A stretch of DNA of 64,000 nt from Kappaphycus alvarezii. Its lineage: Eukaryota; Rhodophyta; Florideophyceae; Gigartinales; Solieriaceae. The notes beneath the pieces were generated by a model. That model was not told the DNA's origin. It worked only from the letters and a program-made list of their open reading frames with translations, and did not search any database. Shown in pieces: positions 35,478 to 45,899 of the stretch. The position numbers were made by a program, and so were the translations under genes. Positions within the stretch are counted from its first letter, which is position 1, and every line of letters starts with the position of its first letter. The stretch lies in the NCBI GenBank assembly GCA_002205965.3, contig NADL03000144.1:146062-210061 (forward strand). Reading direction: 5' to 3'.

Positions 35478-38400
35478 CTATTCTTCTCCCAAGAATAACA
35501 GCTTCAGCCCCGTTTTGATAACGCTCTTCTTGGAAAACTCAGGATCTTCCATTGCTTCCGCGAGTTCAAAGTGCTCATAGTGCTCATCTCCTGCGTATTC
35601 CTCTACATGACTCACCTCTTCCATGGCAGGAGCTTCCTCTTCCACCTTGCCATATTCCGCATGCTCATCTAAATGATCCCCCACTGCCATGACAGGAGCT
35701 TCCTCTTCTACCTCCCCATATTCCGCATGCTCCTCTACATGATCCCCCTGCTCCATGGCAGGAACTTCCTCTTCCACCTCGCCATATTCCGCATGCTCCT
35801 CTACATGATCCCCCTCTTCCATGGCAGGAGCTTCCTCTTCTACCTCGCCATATTCCGCATGCTCATCTAAATGATCCCCACTGCCATGGCAGGAGCTTCC
35901 TCTTCACCTCCCTATATTCCGCATGCTCCTCTACATGATCCCCTGCTCCATGGCAGGAACTTCCTCTTCCACCTCGCCATATTCCGCATGCACCTCTACA
36001 TGATCCCCCTCTTCCATGGCAGGAGCTTCCTCTTCTACCTCCCCATACTCCGCATGCTCCTCTACATGATCCCCCTCTTCCATTGCAGGAGCTTCCTCTT
36101 CCACCTCGCCATATTCCGCATGCTCCTCTACATGATCCCCCTGCTCCATGCAGGAACTTCCTCTTCCATCTCGCCATATTCCGCATGCTCCTCTACATGA
36201 TCCCCCTCTTCCATGACAGGAGCTTCCTCATCCACGACAGGAGCTTCCTCTCCCACCTCCCATGTTCTTCGTGTTCCTCGACATGACCTAACTCTCCATA
36301 TTCGGCATCTACCTCCCGTATTCCTCTACATGACCTACCTCTTCCATAGCAGGAGACTCCTCATCTACGACGGGAGGATCCTCTTCTACCCCACATGTTC
36401 TCCGTGTTCCTCAACATGACCCACCTCTTCCATTGCAGGAGCTTCCCCTTCGACCTCTTCATATTCTTCGTGTTCCTCTACATGACCCACCCTTCCACAA
36501 CAGGAGCTTCCTCTTCCACCTCACCATATTCCATGCTCCTCTACATGATCCCCTCTTCCATGACAGGAGCTTCCTCATCCACGACAGGAGCTTCCTCTCC
36601 ACCTCCCCATGTTCTTCGTGTTCCTCGACATGACCAGCCTCTCCATATTCGACATCTACCTCCCCGTGTTCCTCTACATGACCTACCTCTTCCATGGCAG
36701 GAGCCTGGTCATTTACGACAGGAAGATCTTCTTCTACCTCCACATGTTCTCCGTGTTCCTCAACATGACCCACCTCTTCCATTGCAGGAGCTTCCCTTCG
36801 ACCTCTTCATATTCTTCGTGTTCCTCTACATGACCCACCCCTTCCACAGCAGGAGCTTCCTGCGGCGAGAAATCCTCCTCGAAATGCTCCGGTAACAACT
36901 CTCCCACTATGGGGACAGCTTCCTCTTCTGTGGAACCATAGTTCTCCACCGGCTCAAAGCTCACCTCTTCCTCAACGTGAACAGTATGTTCTATCGGTTC
37001 GACACTCACATCTTCCTCCACAGGAGCAGGAACTTCAATCGGTACCTGATCCATCACTCCTCAGTATGCTCGGGCTGCGGGTCTGCCCCATTAGTCATAT
37101 CTCCTTCTGTGACAACAGCGTGCATCACTGTTTCAATACTCACCTCTTCCTGCTCGTAGGCAGCCTGGTCCGCTGAAACACAACTCACCTCTCCCCCCTC
37201 GGGAGCAACCTGGTCTACTGAAACCTCCCCTGTCTCTCCCTCTGTGGTAGCGGGCTGCTCTATGGGCTCGAAATACCCTTCTCCCTCCATCCCGGGCATT
37301 ACCTCTTCCAATTCCTGACGTATTCCTGGTGCATGACCCTCACTCCTGGCGCCACCTGGGGGTTCTGGACGATCATCTCAGGGTATTCAAAATCGATCAT
37401 CTCAGGGTATTCAAAATCCTGTTGAGCGTAACTCTGTGATCCTTGCGTCTGGTCCGTCCCAGCCGCTGAGAATCCTCTGCATTATGCTTAGGCTTGTAGC
37501 GAATCCTCGAAAAGGCAGTCTTCACCTTCGACCCGACTCGCTGGAAAGGTGACTTTCCCGCATTCTGAGGTTGCGCCTGCTGATGCGCCGTTCCAATACC
37601 TTGTGACGCCCCGTGAACATACTGGTGCCCACTACTCTGCATATTGACCGGCTGATACATAGTGGTACCCTGTGAAGTCTGTGCCATCTGATACTGCAAC
37701 TTGTTCTTCGACGCGCTACTGGGATGCGGCGCAAACTGCTGGGGGTGTGAAGAAACCGGCTGCACTGGGTTTGGCACTGCCTGCACCGTCTGCAGCACCG
37801 GTTGCACCGGTTGCGCTGGTTGCGCAGGTTGCGCCGGTTGCAACATAGACATGACAGTGTTCGAAACATTCTCCATAGGTTTTGACACGGGGTTCATAGA
37901 CTGAAACCCCGGGCGGACAACTTGGGACACAGGAAGCTGCGATTGCGCAGTGATTGAGAAACAGGCTGCGCGGTAGACGGCTCGGGCTTTCCTGGTCGAG
38001 GCTTCGGTTGCCCGGGCGTTGCATCGCATTGGTTGCCCCTGGACGTGTCATCTGAGGCGAGTTTGAGTAGGTTGAGACACAGATGCGGCTGAAACATTTG
38101 CGCGGGTTCGATCCGGGCTTGACGAGTTGAGACCCGGGCGGACAACTTGGGACACAGGAAGCTGCGATTGCGCCAGTGATTGAGAAACAGGCTGCGCGGT
38201 AGACGGCTTGGGCTTTCCTGGTCGAGGCTTCGGTTGCCCGGGCGTTGCATCGCATTGGTTGCCCCTGGACGTGTCATCTGAGGCCGAGTTTGAGTAGGTT
38301 GAGACACAGATGCGGCTGAAACATTTTGCGCGGGCTTCGATCCGGGCTTGACGAGTTGAGACCCGGGCGGACAACTTGGGACACAGGAAGCTGCGATTGC

Positions 38401-41042
38401 GCCAGTGATTGAGAAACAGGCTGCGCGGTAGACGGCTTGGGCTTTCCTGGTCGAGGCTTCGGTTGCCCGGGGCGTTGCATCGCATTGGTTGCCCCTGGAC
38501 GTGTCATCTGAGGCCGAGTTTGAGTAGGTTGAGACACAGATGCCGCTGATACCTTCTGTGCGGGCTTCGATCCCGACTTGACGGGTTGCGACCCGGGCGG
38601 ACAACTTGGGACACAGGAAGCTGCGATTGCGCCAGTGGTTGAGAAACAGGCTGCGCGGTAGACAGCTTGGGCTTTCCTGGTCGAGGCTTCGGTTGCCCGG
38701 GTTGCATCGCATTGGTTGCCCCTGGACGTGTCATCTGAGGGCGAGTTTGAGTAGGTTGAGACACAGATGCGGCTGAAACATTTGCGCGGCTTCGATCCGG
38801 GCTTGACGAGTTGAGACCCCGGGCGGACAACTTGGGACACAGGAAGCTGCGATTGCGCCAGTGGTTGAGCAACAGGCTGCGCGGTAGACGGCTTGGGCTT
38901 TCCTGGTCGAGGCTTCGGTTGTCCAGAGCGCTGCATCGTATTGTTTCCCCCAGAACGTGTTGTCTGAGGCCGAGTTTGAGTAGGTTGAGACACAGATGCG
39001 GCTGAAACATTTTGCGCGGGCTTCGATCCGGGCTTGACGAGTTGAGACCCCGGGCGGACAACTTGGGACACAGGAAGCTGCGATTGCGCCAGTGATTGAG
39101 AACAGGCTGCGCGGTAGACGGCTTGGGCTTTCCTGGTCGAGGCTTCGGTTGCCCGGGGCGTTGCATCGCATTGGTTGCCCCTGGACGTGTCATCTGAGGC
39201 GAGTTTGAGTAGGTTGAGACACAGATGCCGCTGATACCTTCTGTGCGGGCTTCGATCCGACTTGACGGGTTGCGACCCCGGGCGGACAACTTGGGACACA
39301 GGAAGCTGCGATTGCGCCAGTGGTTGAGAAACAGGCTGCGCGGTAGACGGCTTGGGCTTTCCTGGTCGAGGCTTCGGTTGCCCGGGGTTGCATCGCATTG
39401 GTTGCCCCTGGACGTGTCATCTGAGGGCGAGTTTGAGTAGGTTGAGACACAGATGCGGCTGAAACATTTTGCGCGGGCTTCGATCCGGGCTTGACGAGTT
39501 GAGACCCCGGGCGGACAACTTGGGACACAGGAGCTGCGATTGCGCCAGTGATCGAGAAACAGGCTGCGCGGTAGACGCTTGGGCTTTCCTGGTCGAGGCT
39601 TCGGTTGTCCAGAGCGCTGCATCGTATTGTTTCCCCAGAACGTGTTCTGAGCGGGAGTTTGGACATGCTGAGAAACGGATGCGATGGAGTTCGACACGGC
39701 TTGCACAGGCACGGATAGCTGTTGAGCGAGACTTGGTGGGAGTACACAGCGGGCCGGTTGTGGTCGGGACGGGGTACTGTTTGGTAGGGTGGTGGTGTTT
39801 TGAAGGCCCTGGGAATGCGGGGTTGATGGATGCACAGGGGCTTGGAATGCAGCAGCGGGCTCGGTTTGGGCGAAAAGATTTGCTTGGGCGAAATTCATAG
39901 CGGGGGGAGGCGGAGTAGTGGGAGGATTGGAGGAGGGGTTGGAGGAACGTGACTTCCAGGAGCCGCCGGAACGTTGGAGAAGGTTGGGAAAGCGACGCGG
40001 GGACGGGAGACGGGAGGGGGGATGGAGTTGGGGCTTGTAATAGGCATTGGGGATTAGGACAGGGACGAGGGGAATGCTTTGGAGAAAGGATGAGTCCATG
40101 GGCGGGTCGTTGGAGGATTGGGCGGACGGGGGCACGGTGGACGGCATAACGTTGGTGGAATTTGGGGGAGGAATGGGGTTTGAGGATTGGGAGGACTTGA
40201 TGCGTGGTTTGGTGAACGGGACAGACATGAATTTGGAGGGGGTCGATGGAGGGCTTCGGGTTTTGGAGGCTGCAGCGGGTGGGTTGAAATTGGTGTTGGG
40301 GAAAGGGGCAGTTTGAGATGCGGAGCGGGCCGGGGGCTGCTGATGGTCCGGTTGGAGCTGTGGTTCAGAAAGGGCGGGCTCGGCCGGTTTGGGTGGATTG
40401 TGTCGAGTCTGACGTCTCCTTTCGCTGTTGCTGAGCAGCCTCTCTTCTTTCTGCGCGTTTCTTCATATTGATATGATTAATCGAGTCTCCAACCATTCTC
40501 ATTGCGAGCGAACCCTGCATGGCTGCAGTAAGGCTCGGGGTGGGTTGAGCTTTGCGTGAATTTTTTTGAGGGATAATACTGACACCAGGAATTGTGACAA
40601 GAGAACGAAAACGTCATGAGCAACCTGTATGTCAAATGCACGAGCCTCTGCATTTGACGGGCGTTGGAAAGAGAGGTTTGAATGAGTGCAATGGTCTCGT
40701 GATGGGGATCGGCTGTTGCTTTCTTGGCGAGGTCGGGGAGGGTGATGCCATGAAGGCGACGAGTTGCGGCTAGGGCGGATTCGAAGGAGGACTTGGGACG
40801 GAGCGACGTGGGGAAGTCTTTGCTCGATGAGACGGGCTTCTAGGGTGTTTACTCGTAGTTGAGCATCGTAGTTACCGTCATTGGCAAGAAGGACGAGACG
40901 GATGTGGGCTTGGCGTTCGAGACGCGTCTGGGTGGGTAGGAGGGGGATAGTTTGGGGACGGCAAGAGCTGGCGTGTTGGGTTGGAGGGAGACTAGCAATT
41001 GGGTTACGAAAGTCTGGGAAGCACTATAAGAGCTGACCTCAT
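35478..41042 (-). CDS. Large low-complexity repeat protein (~1,800 residues)
   Basis: Unrecognised, but well structured. A 5-nt first exon (ATGAG, 41042-41038) is followed by a 46-nt intron, exon 2 (40991-40625) with a coiled-coil-like conserved-looking region (RLERQAHIRLVLLANDGNYD, QLRVNTLEARLIEQRL, FESALAATRRLHGITLPDLA), a second 46-nt intron, then exon 3. Exon 3 begins with a basic segment (MKKRAERREAAQQQRK), a Pro-rich segment, at least eight 76-residue Pro/Gln/Ser repeats, a Gln/Pro linker ending in a basic patch (SKVKTAFSRIRYKPK), acidic EYPEMI repeats, and a Glu-rich 22-residue repeat array. It ends VIKTGLKLLFLGEE. Many one-base differences between repeat copies shift the frame; most lie in C or G runs. 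It could be a scaffold or condensate-forming protein; that is inference. Confidence 0.6.
35590..36880 (-). repeat. 66-bp tandem coding repeats (22-residue acidic unit)
   Basis: The unit reads EEHAEYGEVEEEAPAMEEGDHV with variants. Over 15 copies are visible as CATATTCCGCATGCTCCTCT-spaced blocks on the plus strand. Single-base length changes shift several copies. Net charge is very negative, in contrast to the basic patch just upstream. Confidence 0.85.
37911..39640 (-). repeat. Eight 228-bp tandem coding repeats (76 residues)
   Basis: The marker GGGCGGACAACTTGGGACAC (plus strand) recurs at 37911, 38136, 38365, 38595, 38821, 39052, 39280 and 39509. Spacings are 225, 229, 230, 226, 231, 228 and 229 bp around a mean of 228. 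In frame, each unit reads QPKPRPGKPKPSTAQPVSQ, then SLAQSQLPVSQVVRPG, then KPGSKPAQ and SAASVSQPTQTRP. Two sub-types alternate in part (NTFWGNNTMQR versus GATNAMQR starts; KPGSKP versus KSGSKP). Confidence 0.9.
40579..40624 (-). other. Predicted 46-nt intron 2 of the large repeat-protein gene
   Basis: Minus-strand donor CAG|GTTGCT and acceptor GTGTCAG|TATT. Splicing joins VHLTY to SIIPQKNSRKAQ in one frame, which continues to the basic segment MKKRAERR. Confidence 0.6.
40992..41037 (-). other. Predicted 46-nt intron 1 of the large repeat-protein gene
   Basis: Minus-strand donor ATGAG|GTCAGC and acceptor TTGCTAG|TCTCC. Splicing opens the frame MSLPPTQHASSC...LLPTQTRLERQAH without any indel. 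The start codon would sit in a 5-nt exon coding part. Same length as intron 2. Confidence 0.55.
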
Positions 41043-41319
41043 CTGGCGGGTCGAACTGGAACGAAACGAGTGCACTGGATAGAAAACGGATAGTTTTTGA
41101 GTGTAAAGTGACAATATGCCGTATTGCAGCCCTGTTTACATGAGAAGTGCTTGAGCTCTTGTAACGGCACGCAGAGGACTGTATTCTACAATGTAATGCC
41201 CAAAAATACGGCAAGGATATCGCTGGCGATGGAGACAACTGTCCTGAAACTTTTCAAACGAATTGTTCCGGTATTCGATTGGTGCAAATCTGTCATCAAC
41301 TCCTTACCTGTACGTATAG

Positions 41320-41400
41320 TGTATGTACTGTATAGCACTGTGCTGTACAGTAGTAGATGGCACTGCATGTACAGTAGTGCCGTTCTCGTACATTACAGTA
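41320..41400. repeat. (GTACN)n motif cluster
   Basis: GTATGTACTGTATAGC, then GTGCTGTACAGTAG, then ATGTACAGTAGTG. Upstream of the large repeat-protein start and downstream of the OTU-like gene. Confidence 0.7.
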
Positions 41401-41498
41401 TATAGCGATATTTTGACGTGTGATTTACGGAAACAAAAAAAAGCTCGGTGATATTGCAAACAGCAATGCCAATAACAAAAAAAAAAAGGCACCCACCA

Positions 41499-42218
41499 TC
41501 ATGGACTCTTCGAATCAACGCACCAGCTGGGTGGACGGAACACGCCTTCTTTCCTGACAAGCAAATCGAAATGGCCACCGGCAGCATCTCCGGAAAAAAA
41601 CAAGCTGACGACGTCCTTGCCCTCACAGACGCGCCAATATCGTCGCACCTTCTGTTCGGCGACATCCCAAGATACAATTCGATACCAACCCCAAAACACC
41701 TACCCCGGCCCAAATTTCCATTCCCCCCCACATCTGCCCCAACCAATGCCCGTCAACCCGCCCTGTCTCACTTCCCTCACAAATTCATTGACACTCCCCA
41801 TCTCATCCTCCCCAATCCCATTCCCGTAACCGACCGCGTAAAATTCCTTCTCATCTTGCACATGTCTTGCCAATCGCTGCGAAATGATATTCCCATTGCT
41901 TTGCGTGGGCGGTAGTAGGCCGTGAATCAAAAGAGACCATGCCACTGCAATAAAACCACAGTCGCCACCTGGCGGAATCGCGATGAATTCTAGCGTGTGA
42001 GAGGAATTGGCGAGATGAATTCGTCGTTTTGAGGGAGAATTATGGCGCATGAGGTATCCACGAAAGGCGGCAGACGAAAGGTGCCGGGGCGGTGTGCGTG
42101 CCGAAAGGAAGCGGGAAAGGAGACGGGGTCGTCGAATAGCCGGCGGTTGGGACGGAGAGGTTTTGGCAGGCGGGCATGAGATGTCGGATGCGTCCGGTTG
42201 GTGCGCTGGGGGAGTCAT
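41499..42218 (-). CDS. OTU-like cysteine protease (deubiquitinase-like)
   Basis: ATG 42218 starts an Arg/Pro/Ser-rich leader (RRPRLLSRFLSARTPPRHLS) that could be a targeting sequence. The protease core follows: IAIPPGGDCGFIAVAWSLL, aligned with the OTU motif D-G-x-C-[LF]; here the usual Asp is Gly and the Cys is kept. Then comes FVREVRQGGLTGIGWG and, near the end, AAGGHFDLLV with the catalytic-type His. An in-frame TAG at 41700-41702 splits the two halves; it falls in a G-rich stretch, so a sequencing indel pair or a small intron could explain it. OTU enzymes normally remove ubiquitin; activity here is uncertain. Confidence 0.55.
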
Positions 42219-42482
42219 GAGTGAGAGCTGTAGGACGTGAGTTGAGGGGATGAGCAGAGCGGAGGGAAAGTAGCCAGGCACGAGTAGTGCTGTTTAAATT
42301 GAGAATATTGAGGTTATTGGTGTGTGAGTTTAAATGGGACGCTGAATCTGGACTCTCTGCTAGGGGCAAGTCAGAAAATTTATTTTTGACCTGAGCCACA
42401 TCGATGTCAACACTATCCAGCTGCGTGACCCGCCCAAAATCAAATTATGCGCTGTATGTGCTGGAGCGCTCCTTCTAGCTAG

Positions 42483-42830
42483 TGCAGTACAGTACAGTAT
42501 ACTGTACGATCTCTTCTTGTACAGTAGATGGCCTGGCTCGCTACTTGAAAGCCAGCAACATGGCTCTCGAGAGAGAAACCCATTTTGGAACCCTTTTCAG
42601 GTCACAATTGCTACTGTACTGTACTGCACAGTACTGTATCCCGTAGTAATGTATGTGTACCAGTTCTAGTACTGTAAGTCACACGTACCTACAGTATACT
42701 GCTGTAAGCCACATGGGCAACAGTACCGTAAAGTAAAATCATGTCCTCTACTTTACAGTACTGCTTTGCATCGCACTATACATACACATGTATTGTACGT
42801 ACAGTACTGTACAGTACCTGCAGTCTGACA
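42483..42830. repeat. (GTACN)n clusters between divergent genes
   Basis: Three sub-clusters (42483-42530, 42610-42690 and 42735-42825) of GTACAGTACAGTAT, TACTGTACTGTACTGCAC and CGTACAGTACTGTACAGTAC words fill the gap between the OTU-like (minus) and signal-peptidase-like (plus) genes. No ORF is credible here. Confidence 0.85.
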
Positions 42831-42951
42831 ATTTGACTACAATGGAATATTGTTATTGGCCAAAAATAAAGAAGCAGAGCAACTTTTCAAACTGCAGAAA
42901 CCCTTTGAAAAATTTACGACAAAACAACAACCCCATCCGCCACATAACAGT

Positions 42952-43407
42952 ATGCGTGCCGCCAACGTCCTCGCAGCCCACTGACATCCCGTCCAACATC
43001 CCCCCGAATCTCCCCACCTCCCGCTCATCAAATGCAACGTCTCCTCCACTCCCTGACCTACCTCCCCCCTCCTCCTAATCTCCGACAACCTCTTCACCCT
43101 CCACCTCTCCTCCACTCCCCCAACCCTCATCCTACGCACCAACCGCCTCAACCCAGGCGACATGGTTTACCTCACCCTCCCCGACAACTCCGCCCACCGC
43201 ATCGAACGTCTCATCGCACTACCAGGCGACCAAATCCTCCTCCACCCCTCCCTCGCCGTTCATATCGTCCCCCACGGCTACGTCTGGCTCCAACATAACG
43301 GCAAAACACCCCTCGCCCTACTCGCCGGAAAGGCATGCCTCCAACCACCAAACACAGATCACAACCCCACCCACCGCGTCATCACACCCGCACGTCCATA
43401 CTCCTAG
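42952..43407 (+). CDS. Signal peptidase I / inner-membrane-protease-like protein
   Basis: S26 family: LNPGDMVYLTLP, then RIERLIALPGDQI, then HIVPHGYVWLQHNG match family boxes C, D and the post-D region (GDxVxL, KR(L/V)IALPGD, VPxGxxWL). This size and motif set is typical of mitochondrial IMP proteases that trim intermembrane-space proteins. The general-base Lys normally in the KR-IALPGD box is Glu here (GAA, about 43201-43210). The catalytic Ser region is in a C-rich, frame-unstable stretch (43030-43080) and I cannot place it with confidence. The start at ATG 42952 is tentative. Confidence 0.6.
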
Positions 43408-43443
43408 CCCTTGTGCAACAACCATCCACTCGCATCCGCTAAC

Positions 43444-43763
43444 GCAGTGTCACACCCAGCCGATCTTATACCGTTTCCACCATACCGTCCGTACAAAGCG
43501 TCGTATGCAAATTCAACAACTACCCGCCCATCGTTTCCACTCGTTTGTTTCGTGCAGTCGCTGCCGCGTATAGGTTGTCCGGGTGTTGTGGGGCAGTGGG
43601 ACATGCTGCGTGGCGTGGCATACGCATGGATATCGTCTCGTGCGGTATGCAACAGCGGTTTGGTGCCTGGGGATGGTTATGGGCGTTGCTGGAGGTTAAG
43701 GAGGCTCGTGTCGGTCTTCTGGTTTCGCCCAATGGAAAGGAATGGACTAGGACGGAATGGTGA
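43444..43763 (+). CDS. Small unrecognised protein
   Basis: An open frame after a TAA ends in LFRAVAAAYRLSGCCGAVGH, WGWLWALLEVKEARVGLLVS and KEWTRTEW. One possible membrane-associated segment. No upstream ATG is evident in frame, so it may be the second half of the signal-peptidase-like gene (the skew switch lies between them) or a separate gene whose start is lost to an indel. Confidence 0.4.
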
Positions 43764-44707
43764 ATGCCCCTCTTTTCTTGTCTTTTTATCAAAAATAAAG
43801 TCGATTTAACTGTATTTTGAGGGATGGCTGAGAGAAAGATCTGCTGCACTGTAAAGGAGCGAAACGTGGGAACTACACTTGCAATGAATACTGTACGTAC
43901 TCACAGGCTTGAACCGCCTTGTGTGCCCGCACCTTGCGCGCTTTTGCCGTCTGTGCCCTGTGGCACAGTGCCGAGATTCCATTACAGCACAATAAACCAC
44001 AAAGTTTTTTCAATGAAAAAAGTAATAACCATCATGCTCTGTAAAGAACCTTCTGCCATATCTACTATTTTTTATAAATTTATCGTCGTGCAAAATTTCG
44101 TAAAATTTTGCCAATGTTTTTCAAAAATGTATAGAAAACGCTACCTGGGAAAAGGAACTCCTGACTGATGCCATACGACACCCCCCTGTTTCGCTGATAT
44201 TTGCTACTTGCTGGCATAAAATAACGTTAGGAAGATGCGCAACGTTTTCACACCACGATCCGTCTTTTCGTTGACGCATTCGCCAGCAGCCTAGTTGCAA
44301 GCTCTGGTCGTCCATAGCCATGACGATCATTTCACGCTCGCTACTGCAAGTAGCCGACGTGGACCATCCAGTTAGATCCTAGCCATAACCCTCGGTTCCT
44401 GAAGGCCCCCCCCCCGTGGTAATAAAAGCCATCTAGGCTTTTTCCTTCACAGTAAACGAGCCCCCTCTTTCCCCATTCACCGTCTATTTTCTCTAATGAT
44501 TGAAGGCCTTTTCAGAATCGTTTTATAATTGGTAATGGTAGATCTTATCGATGATGGTTATTTTAAGGTTAGCCGACTAAGCATCCATTTTGAGGAGAAA
44601 CTAAACGTCCATATGGAGGAAGGCTCTTTCGCAGGATCAAATCAGCGCTCCGCTTGATAAATTGCGGAGGTTGTTGTCATTCAAGTAAGGTTTCTTCTCC
44701 CCTACCG
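43764..44707. other. No gene supported
   Basis: Boundary between the second host island and the right desert. Includes a C9 run at about 44406. One GTACGTAC motif near 43890. Confidence 0.4.
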
Positions 44708-45508
44708 TCACTGATCCGAACTACATGCTTCGGCCTCGAAAGGCGCCCACAAACTTTTTTGGCGAAACCAAAGAGGGAATTTTAAGAAATACTTTGTTCC
44801 ATAAAGCCTTTGCTTTGAGGTTGCGGAACAAAAGTCAGAGGTGGACCGAATCAAAAATGCGCACAGTACAGATATAGGTGCGCTTGAAGCAGATGAGATC
44901 CTAAGGATGGAATATATTTCGATAAAAATTATCAAGCAGTTATTCATGTGGCCATCAAATTCCAAATTTATGAAATCGTAAACTTTAGTGCAGGAATTAA
45001 TTACGTACAAAATTGCTTGTGATACGAGAAAGCATAATGTCATGGCCCTCAACGAGGACGAAGATACTGAGTTCATTTCTTCATCTCCCCTCAAGCATGA
45101 CCATCGATCCCAACATGTACTAGGGCAATGCCTGAGTTTAGGGAAGTTTCGAACCCAGTTTACATGTTGGAAAAGGCTTTCGTTCGTATTGAAAAGTTTT
45201 CTAAGGCCGTTTTCTGGAGCAAGATTACTTGCTTCAAGAACCTTTTCAGTGAGTGAGTTATACAACTGCATTCCAGAGACACCCTTAATGAAAATTCTGT
45301 TGTCAGAAATGTGAGATTTGCTACCACCAATAGAGAATGGATAATCGATTGTTTTGGAGAACGGAGCGTAGCTGGCATCGACCATATCTCGATCAATAAA
45401 ATATAGCATTCTGTCCTCAGTCATGTTAATAGAGCCTATCACAGTCATCTTTCTCGATAAGTTCATAATATCGTTTTTATCATGTGGTGCGGCTTCCCGA
45501 ATGCGCAT
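44708..45508 (-). CDS. Hypothetical 266-residue ORF
   Basis: Intact minus-strand frame. The first 120 residues look protein-like (MTEDRMLYFIDRDMVDASYA, KVLEASNLAPENGLRKLFNT); the rest, with many Ser/Cys/Leu, looks less so. A frame at 45895-45614 upstream (NGSHGYSTVGNWEEFMVRIY) could belong to the same gene. I do not recognise it; a transposon protein or orphan gene are both possible. It is AT-rich and lacks the host C-to-G skew pattern. Confidence 0.35.
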   Translation of the reverse strand: MRIREAAPHDKNDIMNLSRKMTVIGSINMTEDRMLYFIDRDMVDASYAPFSKTIDYPFSIGGSKSHISDNRIFIKGVSGMQLYNSLTEKVLEASNLAPENGLRKLFNTNESLFQHVNWVRNFPKLRHCPSTCWDRWSCLRGDEEMNSVSSSSLRAMTLCFLVSQAILYVINSCTKVYDFINLEFDGHMNNCLIIFIEIYSILRISSASSAPISVLCAFLIRSTSDFCSATSKQRLYGTKYFLKFPLWFRQKSLWAPFEAEACSSDQ

Positions 45509-45899
45509 GTTAATCCATTCGCACTGTGGCCAAGCCGGTCTGAAATTTGCGAAACCATTGACTGTAACAACCGCACAACGCCAATCAGAATACGGAACAG
45601 ATTGCTCTTTAGCTCAAAGCGGTTCGCTTCTATCCGTGGCGACGTAAGTAGAAGAAGATAAAGAAGCAGAAAGTAACGAAAGTTTCGTGTGACTATAGAA
45701 TAAGAAAAAAAGATAACTTGAAAAACATAGTTCCATGGACTTCTTATATGCACTTTCAAAGCACGATGTTTTGAATATACTCTTATCGAGCAGTCTGTGA
45801 TTGTCATAGATACGTACCATGAATTCTTCCCAATTTCCTACCGTGCTGTAACCGTGTGAGCCATTTTCCATGACTAGTGCGATACTCGATATCAACTGT

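Noticed and set aside
37911..39640. CRISPR-like regular repeats
   Set aside because: The unit is 228 bp, coding and almost identical throughout, with no short repeat/variable spacer structure.
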